A stretch of DNA of 12,068 bases from SLNP01 sp964446435 (GTDB taxonomy: Bacteria > Bacteroidota > Bacteroidia > Bacteroidales > VadinHA17), in contig CAYUOS010000102.1 of the NCBI GenBank assembly GCA_964446435.1, forward strand, positions 1 to 12,068, given 5' to 3'. Below the pieces are notes generated by a model. It was not told where the DNA came from and did not search any database. It worked only from the letters and a program-made list of their open reading frames with translations. Made by a program: the position numbers and the translations under genes. Below are positions 1 to 6,263 of the stretch, piece by piece (position 1 is the first letter of the stretch; each line of letters starts with the position of its first letter).

Positions 1-1015
1 CTGATGAATCAACATCAAGAACACCCGCCATCTCAAGCGGCTGATTTGCCACGAAACCAACAGTACGGCCTCCAAGCCTTGAGAAACCTATCACGATATT
101 CCTTGCGTACATCTCCTGAACCTCAATGAACTCCGAATTGTCAGCAATTGCCCTGATGATATCCTTGACATCATACGGAAGGGTCGGATCTTCAGGAACT
201 ATGTGGTTTATATCGAAACCAACCTTCGGTTCCTGAATAGCCAGCTTCTCAGGCTTGCTGCTGTTGCTCGGCGGTAGCAGGTTGATGAGTCCCTTGATCT
301 GCTCGAAACACTCATCCTCGGTATTGGCAAAAAAGTGAGCATTTCCGGATGTCTCGCAGTGAACCCTGGCACCACCAAGATCCTCCATCGATATCTCCTC
401 ACCCAGAACAGTTTTAATTACCTCCGGACCGGTGATGAACATCTTCGAAATCTTGTCAACCACAAAAACAAAGTCGGTAAGGGCCGGTGAGTATACTGCT
501 CCACCGGCACACGGACCAAGGATCACAGAAATCTGGGGTATGACCCCGCTTGAAATGGTGTTACGGAAGAAAATCTCGCCATAACCCGCAAGCGAGTTTA
601 CACCCTCCTGGATTCTTGCCCCTCCTGAGTCGTTGATCCCGATAAGGGGTATCCTCATCTTCAGGGCGTGATCCATTATCTTGGTTATCTTTCTCGAGTG
701 CATCAGACCCAGCGATCCGCCTGCCACTGTGAAATCCTGAGCAAAAATTGCCACAGGCTTCCCGTGAATGGTACCTGTACCTATAACTACTCCATCACTA
801 GGCAACGACTTCTTGTGCATGTCGAAATCGCGTGCGTCATGCTCAACGAAAAGGTCATACTCATGGAAGCTGTCATGGTCAAGCAGCGATAGTATTCTCT
901 CACGGGCTGTATTCTTACCCATTGCCTTCTGCTTCTCAATCGCTTCTTCACCTCCACCGAGCTGAGCCTTGCGACGCTTCTCCTTCAGTTCATCAATCTT
1001 CTTGTTAAGTGGCAT
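1..1015 (-). CDS. Acyl-CoA carboxylase / methylmalonyl-CoA decarboxylase carboxyltransferase (beta) subunit, C-terminally cut by window edge
   Basis: Carboxyltransferase subunit of the PccB/MmdA family, which moves CO2 between carboxybiotin and an acyl-CoA, probably propionyl-/methylmalonyl-CoA. The reading frame is open for 338 codons from the ATG at 1013-1015 and leaves the window without a stop; the family is usually about 510-520 residues, so roughly a third is missing. Visible family motifs are the N-terminal basic helix (KEKRRKAQLGGG, residues 11-22), the RE/ERILSLLD segment near 39-46, AQDFTVAGGSLG (92-103), the acyl-CoA-binding oxyanion region INDSGGARIQEG (127-138) and GPCAGGAVYSPALTDF (167-182). 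The middle carries LGEEISMEDLGGARVH (204-219) and the second crotonase-like half begins near 260. PccB, MmdA and transcarboxylase 12S cannot be separated from this fragment; biotin-carrier and membrane-pump genes downstream would favour the decarboxylase. About 200 bp separate it from the upstream lptF/G gene, so it may have its own promoter, but I found no convincing box. Confidence 0.93.
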   Translation of the reverse strand, partial: MPLNKKIDELKEKRRKAQLGGGEEAIEKQKAMGKNTARERILSLLDHDSFHEYDLFVEHDARDFDMHKKSLPSDGVVIGTGTIHGKPVAIFAQDFTVAGGSLGLMHSRKITKIMDHALKMRIPLIGINDSGGARIQEGVNSLAGYGEIFFRNTISSGVIPQISVILGPCAGGAVYSPALTDFVFVVDKISKMFITGPEVIKTVLGEEISMEDLGGARVHCETSGNAHFFANTEDECFEQIKGLINLLPPSNSSKPEKLAIQEPKVGFDINHIVPEDPTLPYDVKDIIRAIADNSEFIEVQEMYARNIVIGFSRLGGRTVGFVANQPLEMAGVLDVDSS

Positions 1016-1188
1016 AACTATTTCTGTTTTATTGTTTCTCTTTAACTCAATATATCACCTAAACAGCGGTGCAATTTTAGCAAAATAACACGACTTATAT
1101 AATGATATTGTGCTCTTTTTTTCGAACATACGAACCACGGTAAAGTTTTTGTAGTTTTATGTGACTGATATCCCGCTTATTACCTAGG

Positions 1189-1205
1189 CCTGTTTTTCGA
1201 ACAGG
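1189..1205 (-). repeat. Small inverted repeat just after the lptF/G stop codon
   Basis: On the minus strand the repeat reads CCTGTT-CGAAA-AACAGG, a perfect 6-bp stem with a 5-nt loop, beginning 7 bp past the lptF/G stop codon. It sits where a terminator for the tgt-lptF/G transcript would be expected, but no T-tract follows, so intrinsic termination is doubtful. It could be an RNA 3'-end stabiliser or chance. The rest of the 1016-1211 gap holds no ORF, RNA gene or convincing TAnnTTTG promoter; only one-mismatch versions occur on the minus strand at 1072-1079 and 1081-1088. Confidence 0.3.
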
Positions 1206-1211
1206 ATCATA

Positions 1212-2294
1212 TCATTTGGGCGCAATGCGATACAGGAAGACCCCGATAAATGTGTATGCAATGTTGGGTATCCACATCGCCAGCATCGGGTCAAGATTGC
1301 CTTTCAGCGAGAACTGCGAAGCAAACTGCATAAAGAGTATGTAGGTGAAACTTAACATCAACCCGATTCCGATCTTCATGCCAATGCCCCCCCTTACCTT
1401 TTGCGATGAGAGTGAAACCCCTATCAGGGTAAGGATGAAAACAGAAAAAGGCATAGAGAAGCGACGATGCTTTTCCACCTGGAAGATTTTGATCTCTTCC
1501 GAGCCCTGAAGATTCAGAAGGTCGATATAATCATGCAACTCTCTGTAGGTCATGGTACCGACGAATTCCGGACTCCGGGAAAAGTCAGCAGGACTGATCG
1601 TAAGGGTGGTGTCTATTCTCCGCCCCGTTGATAAGACCTCCAGTGAGTCACTGATATCGCGGATAAAGTAATTCCATGCACTCCACTTGTTTGAGAGGGT
1701 ATCCCACCTGACCGAGGCTGATGAGAGCTTCGACAACAGCCTGCCATCCCTGTCGAAGTGTTCAAGTGTAAAGTTACGGCCTGATCTGCTTATTGGATTG
1801 TAAGACTCCATGTACATATAGACATCGGGGTAAACCTGTCGGTGGATGCTTACCAGCTGGGTATTCCTGTACCTTGCCTTGTAGTATTTATCCTCAAAAT
1901 CGAGCCTTTTGAGATTACTCTGGGGTATTACGAAGTTGGTGACGAAAAATGTGGAGATGCCTATTGCGAGAGATGATATGAAGTATGGCCACATCATGCG
2001 CCTGAAGCTCATTCCGCTGTTAAGTATGGCTACTATCTCGGTGTTCTGGGCCATCTTTGAGGTAAAGAATATTACCGTTATGAAAACGAAGAGCGGCGCG
2101 AAGAGAATGGCAAAATAGGGTATGAAGTTCAGGTAATAGTCAAACACGATTGCATCTACCGGTGCCTCGTTCTGCATGAAGTCATCAATCTTCTCGGCAA
2201 AGTCGAACACCACTGCAATGGTCATTATCAGCGCCAGCGCGAACACGAATGTTCCGAGAAACTTTTTGATGATATAGCGGTCAATAATTTTCAT
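1212..2294 (-). CDS. LptF/LptG-family lipopolysaccharide export permease
   Basis: Inner-membrane permease subunit of the LptB2FG transporter, which extracts lipopolysaccharide and passes it to the LptC-LptA bridge. At 360 residues it has the normal family length. Hydrophobic segments fall near residues 13-33, 55-77, 102-124, 278-296, 304-326 and 336-356, giving the family's six-helix layout with a large periplasmic beta-jellyroll-like domain between helices 3 and 4 (about 125-275). The start MKIIDRYIIKKFLGTF and the cytoplasmic loop EIVAILNSGMSFRRMM (86-101), which contacts the LptB ATPase in characterised members, are typical of YjgP/YjgQ proteins. LptF and LptG are hard to separate by sequence alone; only one copy is seen here, so a partner gene is expected elsewhere. 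It begins 5 bp after the tgt stop on the same strand and is almost certainly co-transcribed with it. Confidence 0.95.
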   Translation of the reverse strand: MKIIDRYIIKKFLGTFVFALALIMTIAVVFDFAEKIDDFMQNEAPVDAIVFDYYLNFIPYFAILFAPLFVFITVIFFTSKMAQNTEIVAILNSGMSFRRMMWPYFISSLAIGISTFFVTNFVIPQSNLKRLDFEDKYYKARYRNTQLVSIHRQVYPDVYMYMESYNPISRSGRNFTLEHFDRDGRLLSKLSSASVRWDTLSNKWSAWNYFIRDISDSLEVLSTGRRIDTTLTISPADFSRSPEFVGTMTYRELHDYIDLLNLQGSEEIKIFQVEKHRRFSMPFSVFILTLIGVSLSSQKVRGGIGMKIGIGLMLSFTYILFMQFASQFSLKGNLDPMLAMWIPNIAYTFIGVFLYRIAPK

Positions 2295-2299
2295 TGGCT

Positions 2300-3439
2300 T
2301 TATTGTAACCTTTCGGAAAGCTTCTCAACCATCTCAGTTTTCCAGGAAGAAAATGAGCCCTCAATAATCTTTTCCCTGGCTGTCGTGGTAAGCCAAAGAT
2401 AGAATGCCAGGTTGTGTATGCTGGCAAGAGTAAGTCCGAGCAACTCGCCCGATATCACCAGGTGCCTCAGGTAGGCTTTGCTGAAGCTGTTGCTCACACC
2501 TGCAGGTATTCCTGAATCTATTTGAGAAAAATCATCCATCCACCTCCTGTTGCGGATGTTAACAACCCCTTCCGATGTAAAGAGCATTCCGTTCCTTCCG
2601 TTCCTGGTAGGCATTACACAATCGAACATATCTATGCCCCTCTCAATTGATTCAAGGATATTTACCGGCGTTCCGACGCCCATCAGATAACGTGGCTTTG
2701 CCTCCGGCAGCATCTCGTTAACCACCTCTACCATTTCGTACATAACCTCGGCAGGTTCACCAACCGAAAGTCCGCCGATGGCATTTCCCTCCATCCCGCT
2801 CGATGCTATTACCTCAGCAGACATCCGGCGAAGATCGGGGTAGGTACTCCCCTGCACTATCGGAAACAACAACTGTTCATATCCGTACAAAGATACCGTT
2901 TCGCTGAACCTGGCAATGCACCTCTCAAGCCATCGGTGCGTAAGGTGCATCGACTTCTCAGCAGTTTTATGATCGGCAGGATAAGGGGTACACTCATCAA
3001 AAGCCATGATTATGTCAGCCCCGATGGCCCGCTGAATCTCCATCACATTTTCAGGGCTGAAGAAATGCTTCGAGCCATCGATATGTGACTTGAAGACAGC
3101 ACCCTCCTCGGAAAGCTTCCTGTTGGCCGCCAGTGAGAAGACCTGGTACCCGCCGCTGTCGGTAAGTATAGGCCTGTCCCAGTTCATGAAACGATGAAGA
3201 CCGCCTGCCTGCTGAATGACTGAGGTTCCGGGGCGCAGGTAAAGGTGATATGTGTTGCCGAGAATAATCCCGGCTCCGACCTCCTCTTTCAGGTCCCTTG
3301 GCAAGACACCCTTTACGGTACCCCCGGTTCCGACAGGCATGAAACATGGAGTTCTTATTTCCCCATGTGCTGTCCTGAGCACTCCGGCCCTTGCCTTCGT
3401 GCTTCCGTCTTTTGCCTCTACCTGAAATATTCTGCTCAT
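2300..3439 (-). CDS. tgt: tRNA-guanine transglycosylase (queuine tRNA-ribosyltransferase)
   Basis: Exchanges guanine 34 in the anticodon of GUN tRNAs (Asp, Asn, His, Tyr) for preQ1, the committed tRNA step of queuosine synthesis. The 379-residue length is normal for the family. Clear signatures are MPVGTGGTVKG (34-44), GNTYHLYLRPG (61-71), DSGGYQVFSL (94-103, with the general acid/base Asp at 94), DECTPYPAD near 148-156, IVQGSTYPDLR (194-204), GGLSVGEP (222-229), the nucleophile Asp273 in FDCVMPTRNGRNG (272-284) and SIHNLAFYL (340-348). Oddly, the zinc-site CxCxxC of canonical bacterial enzymes is absent: the aligned stretch 308-316 reads DSGIPAGVS, while the fourth ligand, His342, remains. 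From memory, other Bacteroidota Tgt proteins share this change, so it is probably a lineage trait and not damage. The gene leads a two-gene unit with lptF/G; the chosen ATG lies 16 nt after a -7 box. Confidence 0.97.
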   Translation of the reverse strand: MSRIFQVEAKDGSTKARAGVLRTAHGEIRTPCFMPVGTGGTVKGVLPRDLKEEVGAGIILGNTYHLYLRPGTSVIQQAGGLHRFMNWDRPILTDSGGYQVFSLAANRKLSEEGAVFKSHIDGSKHFFSPENVMEIQRAIGADIIMAFDECTPYPADHKTAEKSMHLTHRWLERCIARFSETVSLYGYEQLLFPIVQGSTYPDLRRMSAEVIASSGMEGNAIGGLSVGEPAEVMYEMVEVVNEMLPEAKPRYLMGVGTPVNILESIERGIDMFDCVMPTRNGRNGMLFTSEGVVNIRNRRWMDDFSQIDSGIPAGVSNSFSKAYLRHLVISGELLGLTLASIHNLAFYLWLTTTAREKIIEGSFSSWKTEMVEKLSERLQ

Positions 3440-3455
3440 CTGTTAAAAACGAACA

Positions 3456-3486
3456 CAAAGGTAAACTATCTGCCGGAGCCACGAAA
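3456..3486 (-). promoter_or_regulatory. Candidate Bacteroidota promoter for tgt-lptF/G
   Basis: On the minus strand a perfect Bacteroidota -7 box, TACCTTTG (consensus TAnnTTTG), lies at 3456-3463. It is preceded after exactly 19 nt by TTTC at 3483-3486, one mismatch from the -33 consensus TTTG. The -7 box ends 16 nt before the tgt ATG, so the leader would be only about ten nucleotides. The assignment rests on motif, spacing and position; no transcript data are available. Confidence 0.6.
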
Positions 3487-3544
3487 GGGGGCACAGAAAT
3501 TTTAGCTGTTGATAATTCGATTTCAGATGATCGGAATTAGTTGC

Positions 3545-3569
3545 TATAATTGCCGGTAAATATTACCGG
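3545..3569 (+). promoter_or_regulatory. Palindrome and near-consensus -7 box before the glycosyltransferase gene
   Basis: A perfect inverted repeat, CCGGTAA-ATA-TTACCGG, occupies 3553-3569 and ends 4 bp before the ATG at 3574. It directly follows TATAATTG at 3545-3552, one mismatch from the TAnnTTTG -7 box. If that box is used, transcription would start inside or beside the palindrome, the usual place for a repressor operator; alternatively the RNA hairpin would sit at the ribosome entry site. No good -33 box is seen at the right distance. The palindrome is certain; its function is inferred. Confidence 0.45.
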
Positions 3570-3573
3570 TCAC

Positions 3574-4707
3574 ATGGAAATTGACTGCTCACATCTTGAA
3601 TACTCCCTGCTGGGTCTTTTTGTACTGGCATTCGCGGTACAGGTTTTTTACTACCTGAGATATTACCTCAAGGCCGGTACGGCGGTAACAATAGCGCCTG
3701 AGAAGCCTCATGGGCAGCCGGTATCGGTGGTCATCTGTGCCAGAAACGAGGCCGCAAACCTGCGCAGGTTCCTTCCCGCGGTGCTGCAGCAGAAACATCC
3801 CGGCTTCGAGGTTGTGGTGGTGAACGATGCATCAGATGATGACAGCGACATGGTGCTGTCTGAACTTAAATCGCAATATCCGCACCTTAAGATATCAACA
3901 ATTACAAAAGACCCCAGGTTCCACCATAACAAGAAGCTTGCGCAGTTGATTGGCATTAAGGCAGCATCAAATGACCTGTTGCTGCTTACCGATGCCGATT
4001 GCCTTCCGGAGTCTGACAAGTGGCTCTCTGTCATGACAATGCCCCTGACCGAGGGTGCTGATATCGTGCTTGGCTACGGCGGTTATCTGAAGTTGCGGGG
4101 ATTTCTGAACCTATATATCAGATACGACAGTTTCTTTATTGCTATGCAGTATGCCGGCATGGCCCTGAGAGGAAATCCTTACATGGGAGTCGGACGTAAC
4201 CTGGCTTACCGTAAGGAGCTATTTATGAGCAGCAACGGGTTCTCGAATCACTATCACCTGGCCTCGGGAGATGATGACCTCTTCGTGAATGCCAACGCAA
4301 AGGCATCGAACACAAGGGTTGTGCTCGACAATCAGGCTCATACAAGGTCGGTTCCGGCAACCAGACTGTGGGAGTTCATCAAGCAGAAAAGAAGGCATTT
4401 CAGCACCGCACCCTACTATAAGGCTGGCGATCGCTTCAGGCTCTTCCTTGAGCCATTCTCACGTCTGCTTTTTTACGGAAGTGCAGTTGCATTGCTCTCA
4501 ATGAATTGCCTGTGGCAGGTTGTCGCCTCGCTGGCCTTAACTATGCTGATCATCAAGTTGCTGGTTTTCATTCGTGCCGCACGAAGGCTAAACGAACCAG
4601 GCATCGCATTTCCTGCTATATTTTTAGATATTATCTCACCAATAGTAAACACTCTTTTGTATTTTGCTAAATTTGGGAATCAAGCCGGCAAGAATGCATG
4701 GAGGTAA
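3574..4707 (+). CDS. Membrane-anchored family 2 glycosyltransferase
   Basis: A GT-A fold glycosyltransferase of family GT2, 377 residues from the ATG at 3574. An N-terminal hydrophobic segment (11-32) is followed by the catalytic domain and a C-terminal hydrophobic pair near 298-335, with a further hydrophobic stretch near 345-365. Catalytic-domain landmarks are PVSVVICARNEAANLRRFL (49-67), the nucleotide-sugar contact VVVNDASDD (81-89), the metal-binding DAD at 140-142, the acidic GDDDLF (232-237) where GT2 enzymes carry the catalytic base, and QKRRHF (271-276), corresponding to the Q/RxxRW motif of processive and lipid-linked GT2 members. Donor and acceptor cannot be told; a lipid or cell-surface glycan acceptor is likely from the membrane segments. 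A TTG at 3550 would extend it by eight residues, but these would run through the palindrome, so the ATG is preferred. Its last 10 bp overlap the sigma factor gene, implying translational coupling. Confidence 0.9.
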   Translation: MEIDCSHLEYSLLGLFVLAFAVQVFYYLRYYLKAGTAVTIAPEKPHGQPVSVVICARNEAANLRRFLPAVLQQKHPGFEVVVVNDASDDDSDMVLSELKSQYPHLKISTITKDPRFHHNKKLAQLIGIKAASNDLLLLTDADCLPESDKWLSVMTMPLTEGADIVLGYGGYLKLRGFLNLYIRYDSFFIAMQYAGMALRGNPYMGVGRNLAYRKELFMSSNGFSNHYHLASGDDDLFVNANAKASNTRVVLDNQAHTRSVPATRLWEFIKQKRRHFSTAPYYKAGDRFRLFLEPFSRLLFYGSAVALLSMNCLWQVVASLALTMLIIKLLVFIRAARRLNEPGIAFPAIFLDIISPIVNTLLYFAKFGNQAGKNAWR

Positions 4708-5294
4708 ATAAAGATCTGTCAGACAAGGCAAAAAAAGACCTGTTGCTGGTGGAGAAAGCCAGAATGGGTGATGGCAGGGCGTACGCGGCACTGATGAACA
4801 GGTATCGCGACACCATCTACTATCTCATGCTGCGTATGGCAGGAAATCCTGCCGATGCAGAGGACCTTACAATTGAAGCATTCGGAAAAGCATTTAAAAG
4901 CATACACTCATACACTCCCGACTTTGCCTTCAGCACCTGGCTCTTCAGAATTGCCACCAATAACTGCATAGACTTTATCAGGAAGAAAAGAATGACTCCC
5001 TCACCATACGACCAGCTACAGGAGGATGATGAGGAGATAACCTCAACACTTCAGTCAGACCTCCCCGACCCCGAAGAGATAATGATAAACGATCAGAAGA
5101 TCAAGAAACTAAGGGAGGTAATTGAGCAGCTGAAGCCTTTGTATCGCGATCTTATCAAGCTCAGGTATTTCAGGGAGTTCTCTTACGAAGAGATAGCCTC
5201 CGAGCTGAATATCCCGGTTGGTACCGTCAAGGCACGCCTTAACAGGGCAAAGGGACTGCTTTACAATATTTACATAAAAACCGAGAAGCGCTAG
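4698..5294 (+). CDS. ECF-type RNA polymerase sigma factor (sigma-70 family, RpoE-like)
   Basis: A 198-residue sigma factor with only regions 2 and 4. Region 2 spans about 33-99: the RYRDTIYYLMLRMAGNPADAEDLTIEAF stretch (35-62) is core binding and region 2.2, and FSTWLFRIATNNCIDFIRKKR (78-98) covers the -10 recognition helix. Region 4 spans about 137-190, with a helix-turn-helix in the SYEEIASELNIPVGTVKARLNRAK segment (162-185) for -35 recognition. The linker (about 105-130) is very acidic. The ATG lies inside the last codons of the glycosyltransferase gene and rsmG follows after one base, so the three genes form an operon. Unusually for an ECF sigma factor, neither neighbour is a transmembrane anti-sigma factor; control may come from transcription or from a gene elsewhere. 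The target regulon cannot be inferred. Confidence 0.95.
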   Translation: MEVNKDLSDKAKKDLLLVEKARMGDGRAYAALMNRYRDTIYYLMLRMAGNPADAEDLTIEAFGKAFKSIHSYTPDFAFSTWLFRIATNNCIDFIRKKRMTPSPYDQLQEDDEEITSTLQSDLPDPEEIMINDQKIKKLREVIEQLKPLYRDLIKLRYFREFSYEEIASELNIPVGTVKARLNRAKGLLYNIYIKTEKR

Positions 5295-5295
5295 C

Positions 5296-5907
5296 GTGGA
5301 GAAGATTACGGAATACTTTCCATCACTGACCCATGGTCAGAAGGAAGCATTTATGGCTATGAAGGATATATATTCAGGGTGGAACCGCCTTATCAATGTA
5401 ATTTCAAGGAAAGACATGGACAATTTCTACACCAACCATGTGCTCCACTCCCTCTCGTTAGCCAAAGTGTTCACCTTCGAAAAAGGCGATATCATTCTCG
5501 ACCTTGGAACCGGGGGCGGTTTCCCGGGTATACCTCTTGCAATACTTTTCGAAGAGACTCAGTTCATACTGATCGACTCTATCGCAAAAAAGATTAAGGT
5601 TGTAAATGATGTGATTGAAAAGCTTCAGCTGAAAAACGTGGTTGCCATCACCGGTAGGGCTGAACATTACAGGGGCAAATACCGGTATGTGGTCACAAGG
5701 GCAGTCGCTCCGCTGCCAAAACTGTTGGAATGGACCAGAGGAGGAATTGCCGGTCCAGCCGGCAGCAGGGGCATAATCGCCCTGAAAGGAGGAGACCTTG
5801 CAGAGGAGACCGGCACCTGCAACTGCCATATTAAGATATGGAATATCAGCGATTTCTTCCCCGAACCCTACTTCATCACCAAGAAGATTATCTGGTGCAA
5901 GGCTTAA
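5296..5907 (+). CDS. rsmG: 16S rRNA (guanine-527-N7)-methyltransferase RsmG
   Basis: Methylates N7 of G527 in the 530 loop of 16S rRNA using S-adenosylmethionine; loss in other bacteria gives low-level streptomycin resistance. At 203 residues the length is normal. The N-terminal part has the family pattern WNRLINVISRKDMDNFYTNHVLHSL (29-53), followed by the SAM-binding motif ILDLGTGGGFPGIPLAI (67-83), an acidic residue after beta-2 in LIDSIAKKIKVVN (92-104), TGRAEHY (119-125) and VTRAVAPLPKLLEW (133-146). The start is GTG at 5296, one base after the sigma factor stop; the next in-frame ATG (residue 20) would remove part of the conserved N-terminal helices, so GTG is preferred. It is the last gene of the glycosyltransferase-sigma-rsmG unit. 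Confidence 0.96.
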   Translation: MEKITEYFPSLTHGQKEAFMAMKDIYSGWNRLINVISRKDMDNFYTNHVLHSLSLAKVFTFEKGDIILDLGTGGGFPGIPLAILFEETQFILIDSIAKKIKVVNDVIEKLQLKNVVAITGRAEHYRGKYRYVVTRAVAPLPKLLEWTRGGIAGPAGSRGIIALKGGDLAEETGTCNCHIKIWNISDFFPEPYFITKKIIWCKA

Positions 5908-5952
5908 ACGCCAAAAAAAGTACCTCACAGATTTTTGTTTCAAAAAATTAAT

Positions 5953-5960
5953 TACCTTTG
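5953..5960 (+). promoter_or_regulatory. -7 promoter box for rpmH
   Basis: TACCTTTG, a perfect match to the Bacteroidota -7 consensus TAnnTTTG, ends 43 nt before the rpmH ATG. A TTTG at 5934-5937 is only 15 nt upstream, shorter than the usual 19-21, so the -33 box is uncertain. The upstream stretch also holds a small inverted repeat TTTTTG-TTT-CAAAAA (5932-5946), AT-rich and possibly chance. A local promoter would let L34 be made independently of the rsmG operon. Confidence 0.55.
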
Positions 5961-6003
5961 CCGTCTCAAAACGGAAAACAGATCATCAGAAAATATACTA
6001 GCA

Positions 6004-6162
6004 ATGAAAAGGACATTTCAGCCCTCAAAGAGAAAAAGAGCGAACAAGCATGGTTTCATGGAGAGAATGTCAACTCCGAATGGACGCAGGGTTCTTGCTG
6101 CCCGCAGGGCGAAGGGAAGGAAAAAACTTACCGTATCGGATGAACCGAAGCACAAAGGCTGA
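6004..6162 (+). CDS. rpmH: 50S ribosomal protein L34
   Basis: A 52-residue, strongly basic protein of the large ribosomal subunit. The near-invariant N-terminal signature MKRTFQPSKRKRANKHGF (1-18) followed by MSTPNGRRVLAARRAKGRKKL (22-42) identifies L34. The C-terminal tail SDEPKHKG is a few residues longer than in many L34 proteins. An open frame extends upstream of the ATG at 6004, but the conserved N-terminus fixes the start there. It has its own -7 box upstream and a strong terminator 22 bp downstream, so it is probably a single-gene transcript. In many bacteria rpmH lies beside rnpA and dnaA; here it lies between rsmG and mqnE. Confidence 0.98.
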   Translation: MKRTFQPSKRKRANKHGFMERMSTPNGRRVLAARRAKGRKKLTVSDEPKHKG

Positions 6163-6183
6163 TTCTGTTCACCAATGATATTT

Positions 6184-6218
6184 AATGGGTGTCGTAACTA
6201 TGACACCCATTTTTTTTT
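6184..6218 (+). terminator. Intrinsic (rho-independent) terminator of rpmH
   Basis: A perfect 10-bp stem, AATGGGTGTC (6184-6193) pairing with GACACCCATT (6202-6211), encloses an 8-nt loop and runs directly into an uninterrupted T-tract ending at 6218. This is a textbook intrinsic terminator, placed 22 bp after the rpmH stop. The end of the T-tract also supplies the candidate -33 box of the next gene. Confidence 0.93.
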
Positions 6219-6246
6219 CGGCCAAGGAGATACTTTGCTAACTTTG
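6216..6246 (+). promoter_or_regulatory. Candidate Bacteroidota promoter for mqnE
   Basis: TAACTTTG (6239-6246) matches the -7 consensus TAnnTTTG perfectly. TTTC at 6216-6219 lies exactly 19 nt upstream, one mismatch from the -33 consensus TTTG and with the same spacing and sequence as in the tgt promoter candidate. The -7 box ends 17 nt before the mqnE ATG, giving a very short leader. The -33 box overlaps the rpmH terminator T-tract. Confidence 0.6.
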
Positions 6247-6263
6247 CCGGCAACAGAAAAGAG

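Noticed and set aside
668..965. Two plus-strand ORFs of 65 and 74 codons
   Set aside because: Both lie opposite the well-conserved N-terminal half of the carboxyltransferase gene and have no recognisable features.
2492..2518. Frameshift in tgt as an explanation for the lost cysteines
   Set aside because: The frame is intact on both sides, with the nucleophile motif before and the AYLRHL and SIHNLAFY motifs after, and the spacing matches canonical Tgt residue for residue.
3051..3494. 147-codon minus-strand ORF overlapping the 5' part of tgt
   Set aside because: It is in another frame of the same strand as tgt, whose motifs are clear throughout. Its translation is low in family-like structure and rich in Arg, Gly and Ser, as expected from an out-of-frame reading.
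3550..3573. TTG start extending the glycosyltransferase by eight residues
   Set aside because: The extension would place the perfect palindrome within the coding sequence and the start right at the putative -7 box; the ATG at 3574 directly precedes a normal N-terminal membrane segment.
5458..5943. 161-codon minus-strand ORF opposite rsmG
   Set aside because: It lies antisense to a gene with unmistakable RsmG motifs, its translation resembles no family I know, and it has no promoter or neighbour support. It is a shadow frame.
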